Source: Artocarpus heterophyllus | Taxonomy: Eukaryota; Streptophyta; Magnoliopsida; Rosales; Moraceae | NCBI GenBank assembly: GCA_025403435.1 | Contig: CM046333.1 | Location: 13,727,770-13,791,769 of the forward strand | DNA: 64,000 nt | Reading direction: 5' to 3' | Shown: one piece after another, positions 38,000 to 48,229 of the stretch | How positions within the stretch are numbered: position 1 is the stretch's first letter | How the letters are laid out: every line of letters begins with the position of its first letter | The notes under the pieces: model-generated | Told to the model about the DNA's origin: nothing | The model's input: only the letters and a program-made list of their open reading frames with translations | Databases searched by the model: none | Program-made: the position numbers and the translations under genes

Positions 38000-38900
38000 A
38001 AACTATTATTGCCTTAGCGTAGCCCAAGTAGTCAAAGCCTAAGTCAGGAAATTACTTTGGTAGCAAAAATGCCGAGAAAAGACCCGTGACGGAGTAACGA
38101 ATACACCTCCAGAGCACCCAACACACCTTCGAAGCACCTAGCACGCCTTTAGAGGCGTGTCCTTAGAGGGGACCCATCTACAACATCACGATAATTTCCA
38201 TCCAAGTCAAAAGTCCACTATCAGAGGCTCCACACGTGCCTTCGTCACCAATTCCTACCCAAAATTTTGATGACAGGCTAGAAATTTTAGACGATGAAAA
38301 TAGAGAGATCGAGCACTGGAGAGGAAAACATACTTGTTAGCCCTTCGAAAATAGATGGTTAAACTTAGTCAAACCATCTAGGAACATCAAGCCTAAAAGA
38401 GCTCCAAAATAACTTTAAATGTATGTCGTTTTTTACCAACCCAAAAATAAACCTCCAAAAGCACCTAACGTTGCTTTCTCTGGAAGGAAACAAAGCCAGC
38501 ACGCATGTCGGAGCACTTGGAGACCAGCTCCAGAGCAAGTTGGTCACCTTTACTATAAATATCCCTCGTCCCTTTTCTTCAATACAAAAGGATCACGGGG
38601 ACTTAAACCCATTTCCTTACACCATCTTCATAGCTTCAAAAATCATCATCCTCTTCCAAATTTGCATTTTTTAGACTTGGAAGACTTTCCAAAAATTTAT
38701 CGGAAAACTCATCGTCTCCGTTCTAGTCCCTCCCTCATCACTCATCCTATCTACTTCAAACCTCACAAAATCACTACCAAAAACATTTAGAAGTCGTGTC
38801 AAAGTTCATCACATATCTCAAGAATTTTCGGAATTAAAGCCCTGCATTTGATGGTCTGAACTTAAAAACGGAGGTAACCTATGTTTGCCTCCGGAGCACA
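38000..38900 (+). other. possible LTR-derived promoter segment
   Basis: A TATA-like ACTATAAATATCCC (about 38551) sits inside GC-richer, non-coding DNA with repeated AGCACC words and the inverted pair ACGCCTTTAGAGGCGT near 38144. The texture resembles the U3/R part of a plant gypsy LTR, but I could not find matching ends, a primer binding site or a second copy. An open frame at 38419-38790 looks like chance. Confidence 0.3.
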
Positions 38901-39477
38901 TTTTTTCTAGAAAATTTGAAGAACTATAAAATTTCGCATATCATTTCTCCGACTCACAAAAATAGCCCAAATCTAATAACAGAGTCAACTTTGTCTCTAT
39001 CTTCCTAAGCCATTCCTCCATCAATCTTTTATTACTCCTCCTACCATCACTGCTTATGATAATTCCTCCACTTGACATATTTTCGTGTTTTTTTTTTTAA
39101 TTTTGTAAGTTTTATTTCGGTTGTTTGGCAATAGAGCAGGTCCTAGAAGTCGCCTTCTTAGGCTCAATCCATGTTTAACTGACCCCACCACCCGTTAGAG
39201 GTCCTGCTGAAGTCATCTTATCTATCGCTTCAGCCACATCTTCACCAACACTAGCGAATTGGAGACTAACACATATGCTATCTTGACAAGTCATATCCAT
39301 GAATCTACTGGACCTCAACAATGACATAGAAGAATACCAATAGAACATATATTGAAGTTCTGTAATTGGAGCATTTAGCATGATTAACCATTTGTTTTCC
39401 TTAAGAGATGTCTTTATAGAAATTTCTTCCATACGTCGCTCTAATGTTATTTCTAGGTGGGTTATTAAACTCCTAGC

Positions 39478-39846
39478 TAGTATAAAAGCTAATTAACAAC
39501 TTAAAATCAATAGTTTCTGAGAAAAAAAATTATAAGAAATACATTCTGACCAAGAAGAAAAATGCAAGAAAACTAAAGAAAAAGGAAGGGGTCTCAACCT
39601 AGTTTCATTCAACAAGTCATCCAATTTTTTTTTTTATACAACTCAAGGCTCAGGTAATATACCTAATGAATCTCACTCAAAAATGGACGGGAGATTCAAC
39701 TCAAAGGCATTACAACAAAATGATCAAATAATACCTTTAACCCTGCTTAGCAAAATTGCCAACTTTTAGTAATAACTAAAACACAATGCTCAATAACTTA
39801 TTACATAAGGCAGAAATAGGGAAACGGCTACTAAGCTTTTGCATCA
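39478..39846 (-). repeat. 3' LTR of the gypsy-type element (369 bp)
   Basis: Direct copy of 42120-42482. It shares ATTCTGACCAAGA, AAAAATGCAAGAAA, TTTCATTCAACAA, ACAACTCAAGGCTCA and AATCTCACTCA. In plus orientation it ends GCATCA; its other end has decayed from TGG to TAG. Confidence 0.85.
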
Positions 39847-40204
39847 AAGCCCTCCACTATAAAAGATTCACCCATGAGTCGTCAACAAAATCTGGAGCTA
39901 CGTCCAGGAGATGGTAGTCAAACATGTCCTAAACATTGAAAATAGAGGAAATAGACCAATTAAGGGGAATGGCATGCTCACGAGGGCTCACGAGGACTCA
40001 CGTGAGAGTGTGGCAAACATGGAAGGCTTACTTTAGGTTTTAGGTCTATGTGCTGTGGGATGGTATGCAGTAGACATAAGGAAGCAAGAAGTTTCTTTGG
40101 TAAAGGGTCTAGAGCTCGCCAATGAAGGCTTAAACTTCAGAGGGCACAACCACACTCTTGGGATTTTCCTCAGTCACCACTAAAGCCAAAGCAAAGGCAG
40201 CTAA

Positions 40205-40706
40205 GGTGGAGAGGTCAAAACAAGCATAATCTTCTGCTCTTGCTACTTAAAAAGATAGCTATTATCTTTGCTTCGGTGGCTGGCATCACATCACATTGCC
40301 ACGGTCGGCCTAGAAGTAAGTGGCAAGCATCCATTTCAACCATAGTGTAAGTGACTTTGTCCTTGTAGACCTTTCCGATCGAGAATGGGACCTTACAAAT
40401 CTCAAAGACCTTAGTTTCTTCCACTCCTTTCTTTATCCACTAAATCTTACAAGGATTTAAGCGTTTTTCCATCTTATACCTTAGTGCCTTAACAAAAGCC
40501 TTGAAGACCACATTCTCGAAACTTCCACTATCAATTAGGACATTATATACCTTGTAATTGATTGTGCACCAAGTACAAAAGATGGTGTTGTGTTGGGTTA
40601 ATCGAGCTTGCTTTAGCGCGTAAAGCAAGTTTTGCAAGACACACACCACAGTCTCCCCACCCTTGCAACATTTTGACATCCTCAAGGATATTGCCACACT
40701 CATCAA
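40205..40706 (-). pseudogene. gypsy aspartic protease domain, decayed
   Basis: The minus strand encodes a retropepsin-like region with the active-site motif NVLIDSGSFENVV (Asp codon 40530-40532) and, further on, EMDACHLLLGRPWQ, the conserved C-terminal block of gypsy proteases. A stop lies between the two blocks near 40440. Downstream, before the 3' LTR, similarity fades into a linker with no reverse transcriptase. Confidence 0.8.
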
Positions 40707-40761
40707 ATTCCTCTATAACGTCCTCATTGTTTTCCATATAACCCAATTGTCGACATTAAGA

Positions 40762-40806
40762 GCATTCTTTAGACCGATGGCCAGGTTGCTGACAATGGAA
40801 GCACTT
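40762..40806 (-). pseudogene. gypsy gag zinc knuckle
   Basis: The minus strand encodes KCFHCQQPGHRSKEC, a perfect CX2CX4HX4C knuckle that in family members binds element RNA. It is an island between decayed gag (41495-41190) and protease. Confidence 0.85.
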
Positions 40807-41189
40807 CCATGGAAGGGGCTTAGCATAAGGATTGGCTTGAGAAGTCACAGTTGCCTTTCCTTTGTGGTTTGGAGAGGTCGGTTTGACCATAGGAGTTGAC
40901 ACGGGTGTGTTCAAGGCCAGGGAAGACTTGCATTTCTCAAGGGGCTATGAGCTAGAGGTCTATCAATAAGCCAAGTGGTGAGTGCAAGAGCGGGTGAGTA
41001 GCTTTTCTACTCATTGAGCTAAATTCACGACCTCAGAAAAGCTCCATAAAATCCTCATGGAGAATTATTCTTAAACTGGCTCCTTTAACCCCCGTTGAGC
41101 CAAGCCACTTGTTGATTTTTTGTCTCCTAAACAGTGGTTCTAACATTAAGTCAATTGAATTCCTTAGCATAATCCTTCATTAGATGATC

Positions 41190-41990
41190 TCATTGCAGAC
41201 AATCTTGGTATTGACAGTACGAGCACTGTTGGTAATCGGATGAAAGGAACCATGCTTTCAAATACTTCTTCATTCTATGCCAAGTGCGGATTAGACCCTT
41301 GCCTTTTTGGTATTGGATGGTGACAATTGATCCCACCAAGCCAAAGCTTTTCTCATGAGCTTGTAAGTCACCAATTTGACTTGTTTTTTCAAGGGGTACT
41401 TCTATGTTGTCAAAGAAAGCCTCAACGGTTTTAAGCCAATCAAGGAAATCATCAATGTGTAAGTGTCCATCAAAATTTGGAATATCAATTTTCAATAAAA
41501 AATCGTGAGAATCAAAATTGGAAACAACATTTAGAAAAGTTACTCACTTGCAAATACACTTGTAACACCTAGCCTCTACATTGTTGTTAGTGGAAGAATC
41601 GGCTGTCATCACAAAGAGCCTGAAAGAGATCACGTCATAAGTCCTGACAGGATGGCGAGGGACAACGCCATAGGACTAAGAGAGGTGTTGTCCTCAAACG
41701 ACAACGAACGTGGAGGCGTGGCCTCAAAAGGGCCAATTTGGGGTTTCGACCTCCTGATGATGATGGGTATGGCCTTATTTGGTGAAGAAATCTGGTCATC
41801 CTTGTCTTTCTGATGATGGAGCAAAAAGTGAGAGGTCAAAATCACGGCCTTGCAGCGGTTGAGCATAGGCGGTCGACGGAGCCTGGTGAAGGGAATTTTA
41901 AGGCTAGGGTTTTCCAAGTTCAGATTTGCAACTTAAGCCTGTATCTGACGAATATCACTAGCCAGTTTATCATGTCTAGAGTCAAACTTG
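41190..41990 (-). pseudogene. gypsy gag (capsid) domain, decayed
   Basis: From 41495 the minus strand reads KIDIPNFDGHLHIDDFLDWL and then VEAFFDNIEVPLEK, the hallmark start of the plant gypsy gag domain. Later pieces (around 41350, then RTWHRMKKYLKAWFL) continue it after frameshifts. Upstream, 41990-41930 gives an N-terminal segment (AIRMLEIKFDSRHDKLASDI) with coiled-coil-like spacing. Several frameshifts and stops make it non-functional. Confidence 0.8.
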
Positions 41991-42119
41991 ATCTCTAACA
42001 TGCGAATGGCATCCCAAACGGCCTGAGGGTTAAATCCAACGTGGAGGTCAGGGCTGTAACTGCTACCCCAATTGGCCATAAGAGCACATGAGGAATATAA
42101 CCTCTTTCTGATATCAATA

Positions 42120-42482
42120 TGGTGCAGAAGCTGATTAGCAACTCAAACTCAAGAGCTTTTAAGAGAAAATTGGCGAGAAACACGTTCTGACCAAGAGGAA
42201 AAATGCAAGAAATCTGGAGAAAAGAGAAGGTCTTAACTTAATTTCATTCAACAAATTATCCAAGCTGTTTTTTACAACTCAAGGCTCAACCAATATACCT
42301 AAGGAATCTCACTCATAGGACACTTAACTAGAAAACATTACAAAAAACCGACCAAACAATAGCTTTAAGCCTATTTTAGCCAAAACGTCAAGGTTTAGTA
42401 ATAATTAAAACGACAACGCTCAATAGCTTATTACATATGGCAGATATAAGGAAAAAAAAAAAACTATTATGCCCCTACATCA
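42120..42482 (-). repeat. 5' LTR of the gypsy-type element (363 bp)
   Basis: Begins TGGTGCAGAAGC and ends CTACATCA in plus orientation, so it is bounded by TG...CA. The degenerate primer binding site lies immediately inside (42104-42119), identifying this as the 5' LTR of a minus-strand element. Confidence 0.85.
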
Positions 42483-43481
42483 CTAGGCTTGATTATGGTG
42501 TCTTGGTGCGCATGAGTAGTCTGCTGATGGTGGTAAAGGGCCAGGTGGCGGACCTTGATTGTTTCATTTAAAATTATTGGTGGAGTATATCAATGTTGAA
42601 AGTTTGGACCATTTGTGTTGAGATCAACAGTTGCATTTCTGCGTGCAAGCAAACCACATTGAACACCTAAGAACTCTAGAATGAGAAGCGGATGAATTTT
42701 TGTTGTCTTGAAAGTGAAATGAGGGGTCCTTTTATATGGTTTAAAAAAAAAAAAAAACCACGAGATTACTCTATTCTATGTGCAAGATTTTTCAATTTAG
42801 TTTTATAAGACCACATGTGCACATTGGTAGTCAATTTCACATTTACTCTCGCACCATTTTGAGAGAAAAAGTTTATGCCTTAATGTGCAGTGAGTGAGAT
42901 TCAAAATTAAACCTCAAAATAGTTTTTTTAAGCCATTTTTTAACAGAAAACCAAAAAAAAAAAAAAAAAACGCAGACAGGAGTTGAGTTAAATTAGAAAA
43001 TCGGAAGAAATAGAGAAAGAAAAAGATTTACCAATCCGTAGACAGCAAAAAGCCAAAAATACCGCACGAAGAAAAGGTGGGAAAACTTTCCGCTGCAATC
43101 GCCCGAGCCTCGACGTAGTGTCGTCTGTCTTCTGATAAACAATTTTTTAGCAAAAAGTAAATCAAAATTAATTTTTTAATAAGAAAGAAAGCAGCCCTAA
43201 AATGTGTTTGCTCTGAAATCTCGAAATTTCTGAAAACTCCCCGTTAATAGTGAATTTCTTTCCTCTCTGTCTCCCCTCGTTCAATTGTCAACGGGGCGTT
43301 TCTCTTTCTACTTAGAGTCGTCGTTGTCGTCGTAGATTTTTTGTTCCTTTTATCAAATTATTTATCTTCATTTTGATTTTGTGCTAATTTCGTAGGCAAA
43401 TACTGTTAGGCTTTAGATCGCAGAACCGAAGGAAAAAGAGAAAGAAAACTTTTCTCTTTTCCGAGAAAATCCAGAGCAGAA
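42483..43481. other. upstream region and 5'UTR of the ERGIC3-like gene
   Basis: From about 43050 the sequence becomes less AT-rich and pyrimidine-rich (43255-43330), consistent with a leader. No clear TATA box is seen, as is common for housekeeping genes. A leader intron ending at TTTCGTAG (about 43395) is possible but unproven. Confidence 0.45.
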
Positions 43482-46400
43482 ATGGAAAATTTAATGAGCA
43501 AGCTTCGGACCTTGGACGCTTACCCCAAAATCAATGAAGATTTCTACAGCCGAACTCTCTCCGGCGGCGTTATCACCCTCGCATCCTCTATTGTCATGCT
43601 CTTGCTTTTCTTCTCCGAGCTCCGTACGTTCTCCTTTCGCTCTTCAGTTTTTAAATGGCGTTGTTTCACATTCTTTTTCTGTGATTGGAGATCTGTTTCT
43701 CGGCCTTGGAAGTTCCTCAAATTTGATCTGCTTATTTAGTTAGGGTTTGTTTACGCCTGTGATTGTTCATATGGAGTTTTGGATTTCGTTTTGCGTTTTG
43801 GGAAAAATTGATGCGTTAGTGTTGCTGAACTAATAGGTTATGAATTAGTCAGCAATGTGTTGAATTCGTTTAGACCAACTTACTAGCCTGTGGATATGGC
43901 AATATATATATATAAATATATTTTTGAGGTGGTGGAAATGGATGTTTTGTAGTTTGTACATTGTTTCAATGCAGCGATAGACCTGCGTTATTCCATTCTC
44001 TACTGTATTGGCATAAAATAGATCATCCAACCCCGTATGCTGTAAAAATTCGTATGTGTATTTTGTATACGATTTTTTGATCGATGCTTTGTCTATGGAG
44101 ATTCTTTTATTTGGTAAGAGGTACAGTACGATATAGCTTGTTCTGCTGCTTTCTTTCGAAGTTTCATTTTGAGGTACTGTGGGAAAATTGTTGTTTTCGC
44201 TCTGTTTGTTGTGGTTTAATTTCTTCCAAAGTCTTAACTATGTCTTTTTGTTTAATCAACTTATGTTTTTATTTGGGTTCAGAGTTGTACCTACATGCAG
44301 TTACTGACACACAGCTTGTGGTAGATACTTCAAGAGGAGAAACCTTGCGTATCAATGTAATTCTCTTTGTTAGTTTTCTGAGATCATATATTTTTGTCAG
44401 ATACTAGGTTTTCATTCTAACATTCTTTGGAATTCTAGCATGACTAGTCGCCTTTATAGATTTCTCAATCTCTAATGAAATACCGGGTTTTGATATTAAC
44501 CCTATTTCAAATTTTACCACGACTAGTTTAGACCATACCATAAATTTTTTGAGGTTCTTGAATCTAATTATTTAGCATGTTAGCTGTCCCGTGATACATT
44601 ATTTAGCCACTTAAACTAATCAATCTATGCTCTTTTTGATGTCTGAAAGTGCAGTTTGATGTAACCTTTCCTGCACTTCCTTGTTCCATACTCAGTCTTG
44701 ATGCAATGGACATAAGTGGAGAGCAACACCTGGATGTAGTATGTATCTTGAGGAGACTATTTTTAATTTGTTGTCATCTCTGTTTTCATTTTTTTATTGT
44801 TATTATCAAGAAAAAGTTTTAAATTAGAGCACTTTTAAATTAGCTTTCTTTCTTTGTCTCTCATTCTTCTTCAGTGCTTTTGAAAGTTTGACTTTTATTG
44901 ATTTGTCTTGTTATATAACTTGCAGAAACATGACATAATCAAGAAGAGATTGGATTCTCATGGCAATGTAATAGAAACCAGGCAAGATGGAATTGGTGCA
45001 CCTAAGGTAGTATCCGATATTTTTCTTGGTAGCTAGAAAATCATGAATTTGTGGAATTTCTTAGTAGCTAGAAAATCATGATAACACCACCCCACTCCAC
45101 CCCAACCTCCCACCCTCTAGTCTACCAGAAAAGGTTCTTAGTGTAGATCTGTGTTCCCTTTTGTTGATAGGTTTGAGTTTCTAACAAATGGAATTGAGAT
45201 AGCTTCTCTTTGTGTTGATAGCATACCAGAGCCTTACTTTCATTTTTCTAACTTTGTTTCTTTTTGACCCAGATTGAGAAGCCTTTACAGAGACATGGTG
45301 GCAGGCTTGAGCATAATGAGACATACTGTGGTTCCTGCTATGGTGCAGAAGCGGTATGCTTTTCTTTCTTAGCCCATGTTACTGAGATGGACTATAAACC
45401 GTAAAGTTTCGTAGACATTGACCGACTCTGATAGCATGATAAGGAACACTGAGTTGTACAGAGTACATATTGATTAAGGAATCTGTAATGTATTTGGGAC
45501 TGTTGTATTAAACTTAATAACTGAGCTCTGTTAACCTCTAGTTATTATATTATGTCTTTCTTTTTAGTTCCTACAACATGCAACTTACAGATTACAATTA
45601 CAAAGTTTAGGTAGCCATCTCATTGTTATTGAGGAATCAGTTGGCCGGCCCGAACAAGAGTTTTATTTTTGATTGTTTTAATTAGTTAGTTGCAATCTTT
45701 CTTCTAACCTGCCTAGAATTTTATTTGCGTTTGGGGCTACAACATGCACTTACAGATTACAATTACAAAGCTTAGGTAGCCATCTCATTGTTATTGAGGA
45801 ATCAGTTGACCGGCCCGAACAAGAGTTTTATTTTTGAGTGTATTAATTAGTTAGTTGCAATCTTTCTTCTAACCTGTCTAGAATTTTATTTGTGTTTGGG
45901 GCTAGCATTTCATTATAAACCGTGCAAAAGTATTTTTTTAACTTCTTTACAATGTTGTCTCTATTTCTATTTTGCTTACTTTTTTCCTGTTCTTTTTTGC
46001 TACTGTAGTCAGATGAGGATTGTTGTAATAATTGTGAAGAAGTCCGTGAAGCATACAGGAAAAAAGGATGGGCATTGTCAAATCCGGACTTGATTGACCA
46101 GGTCTGTGTTCGTGAGAACTTGACTGCTGCTGACTAACATGAATAGTGGAATTTTACATGGTTGACTTTTAATAGCGCATCTTCAGGTTGTCTATTGGAG
46201 TTGCAAGTTTTCCTATATACGTTCTTTTACATATCTAGTAGAATTGTGCAACTATTTACTCCCTCTAATTGGTTAACTTTTACACGTTGACTAGTTGTTT
46301 CTTTGCATAATTTACATACAATGTATTGAAATTAAATTAGTAATTTTTTGTTATTATATTTGCATTCAGTGCAAGAGAGAAGGTTTTCTACAAAGAATTA

Positions 46401-48229
46401 AAGAGGAAGAAGGTGAAGGATGTAATATATATGGGTTCTTGGAAGTTAATAAGGTGGCTGGGAATTTTCATTTTGCACCTGGGAAAAGCTTTCACCAATC
46501 AAATGTTCACGTCCATGACCTTTTGACATTTCAGAAGGATAGTTTTAATGTAAGCTGTGATTCCTGCAGTTCTCAGTTCTCTTTATATATTTGACAAGTA
46601 AACCTACGTCCTTTTCATGCGTTGATATTAGTATATAGATGTTGAACAGTAATATTCATTATTGCTTTCTGTGATGAAATTAAACAAATGACAAATGGCA
46701 CGCAGATAAGTCACAAGATCAACAGATTGGCTTTTGGAGACTATTTTCCTGGTGTTGTGAATCCTCTTGATGGGTTTGTATTTCTGAGTTCTGTCCTTCA
46801 TTTTATTGCAAATTCTAGTTGGCCTTCCCTTCTATTAGAAAGAAGAACCTTGAATTTTCTTGATTCAGTTACTCATGACAGTGTGTATACTTGACACGTG
46901 CTTCTTTGTTGTCTTTTTGTCCTCTAGCGTGAAGTGGACACAAGAAACTCCTAGTGGGATGTATCAGTATTTTATCAAGGTCAGTCGTCTGGAGTATTCT
47001 TTTAAAAGACAAAATGACGCCCTTAGGCCATCATAAACGTGAAAATGATGCAGTATATTTTGAATTAGTTGTAAAAGCTGTTAGCTCTCTGATTTTTAAC
47101 AAATGGTTGCTAATTGCTATTCATATGTTCTAGGTCGTACCAACTGTTTACACAGATGTGAGTGGACACAAAATCCAGTCGAATCAGGTTCAGATCTCTT
47201 TCTATATGTAGATTTATTCAGTTACTGGCTTATCTAGTATGTTTGTCGTATAGAGTGGAATAAGACATTTAGCCAATGGATTTTGCAGTTCTCTGTCACT
47301 GAACATTTTAGAAATTCAGAAGTGGGCAACCTTCAGTTTCTTCCTGGAGTGTTTTTCTTTTATGACCTTTCTCCAATCAAGGTTGATGTTGCTACTTATG
47401 TGAACTCAAAAATTCAATGAGTGTATATTGTGTTTTTTACCCGCGCTAGTTTTTTTCAAGTCTCATTTGGTTGCATGTTTAATTGATTTGGATGTTGCAG
47501 GTAACTTTCACGGAGGAGCATATTTCATTCTTACACTTCCTCACGAACATGTGTGCAATAGTTGGAGGTAATTATTAAACAGCCCCGTCCACCCCCCTGG
47601 CATTTTTGTTAAATCTATAGGCTGGAGTAGGTTCAGTTACCAATTTAATTTTTTCACTTATTATCACGCATGATTAAGTTATATGTTTTGTGAAATTCTT
47701 CCTGCTTTGGTATGAAATTTCATACGCATATATGAACATTTCAGATGCATGTTCTCATCTGTAAGGCTTGCTGAGCAATAGCTTATCTTTTAACCCAACT
47801 GTTTATACATTAACAATCCGACCACTTTCACTTGAGCCCTAAGCTTAGTCTCTGTCTCTCTTCACATGTCCACCCCTTTTGCTTAGTTCCTGATTACAAA
47901 GCTTTTTAACCCTTAACTGTCTTTAGTTTATACAAATGATTGTGGTTTTAAAGTCGTTTAAATCTCCACCACGTCTTTGATGTTGAAGTGCAACTAATCT
48001 ATCTGCATTTCCAAATAATATTCAACTCTTGGCTGTTTAAATTCTTTTTAATTTCCACCACGTCTTTGATGTTGAAGTGTAACTAGTCTAATCTGCATTT
48101 CCAAATAATGCTCAACTTTGGTTGCTGTTGTGTTCAGGTATTTTCACTGTTTCGGGTATACTAGATTCTTTTATATACCATGGTCAGAGGGCAATCAAGA
48201 AGAAGATGGAAATCGGTAAATTTAGCTGA
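43482..48229 (+). CDS. ERGIC3: ERGIC3-like ER-Golgi vesicle protein, 13 exons
   Basis: Predicted early-secretory-pathway membrane protein that cycles between ER and Golgi and serves as a cargo receptor in COPII/COPI vesicles (family knowledge). Exons: 43482-43623, 44283-44356, 44655-44738, 44926-45006, 45273-45353, 46009-46101, 46370-46549, 46706-46773, 46928-46979, 47134-47187, 47289-47381, 47501-47567, 48138-48229. They join without a stop to 386 aa, the usual plant length. Layout: a short cytosolic N-terminus with LDAYPKINEDFYSRTLSGG, a membrane segment at about 28-46, a large lumenal domain with a Cys-rich patch (ETYCGSCYGAEA, DEDCCNNCEE, around 143-166) and HFAPGKSFHQ, a second membrane region at about 340-372, and a cytosolic tail KKKMEIGKFS. 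All junctions are GT-AG. The start is the only ATG giving the conserved N-terminus. Confidence 0.95.
45571..45903. repeat. 166-bp tandem duplication in ERGIC3 intron 5
   Basis: Copies 45571-45736 and 45737 to about 45903 both begin CTACAACATGCA and share GGTAGCCATCTCATTGTTAT, GGCCCGAACAAGAGTTTTAT and AGTTAGTTGCAATCTTTCTT with few differences. It lies wholly inside the intron. Confidence 0.92.
47962..48118. repeat. 89-bp tandem duplication in ERGIC3 intron 12
   Basis: Two copies, starting at 47962 and 48051, share CCACCACGTCTTTGATGTTG and CTGCATTTCCAAATAAT. The second copy ends about 20 bp before the last exon and so overlaps the polypyrimidine/branch-point zone. Confidence 0.88.

Larger units (their letters stand above)
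39478..42482 (-). mobile_element. non-autonomous Ty3/gypsy element with gag and protease only
   Basis: Two direct LTRs (39478-39846 and 42120-42482) enclose about 2.3 kb on the minus strand. A degenerate primer binding site (42104-42119; minus ATATTGATATCAGAAAG) adjoins the right LTR, and a purine-rich AGTGGAGGGCTT (39858-39847) adjoins the left one. The flanks CTAGC (39473-39477) and CTAGG (42483-42487) look like a 5-bp target duplication with one mismatch. The interior holds gag, zinc knuckle and protease, all decayed, and stops before reverse transcriptase; no RT, RNase H or integrase is present. Decay of both LTRs and coding parts indicates an old insertion. Confidence 0.85.

Noticed and set aside
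38419..38790. 123-codon plus-strand open frame
   Set aside because: It has no recognisable domain, lies in LTR-like DNA over a TATA-like site and has low-complexity His/Ser/Pro composition.
39175..39432. 85-codon minus-strand frame next to the gypsy element
   Set aside because: It has plausible composition but no recognisable domain and no neighbouring exons; it may be an older transposon scrap.
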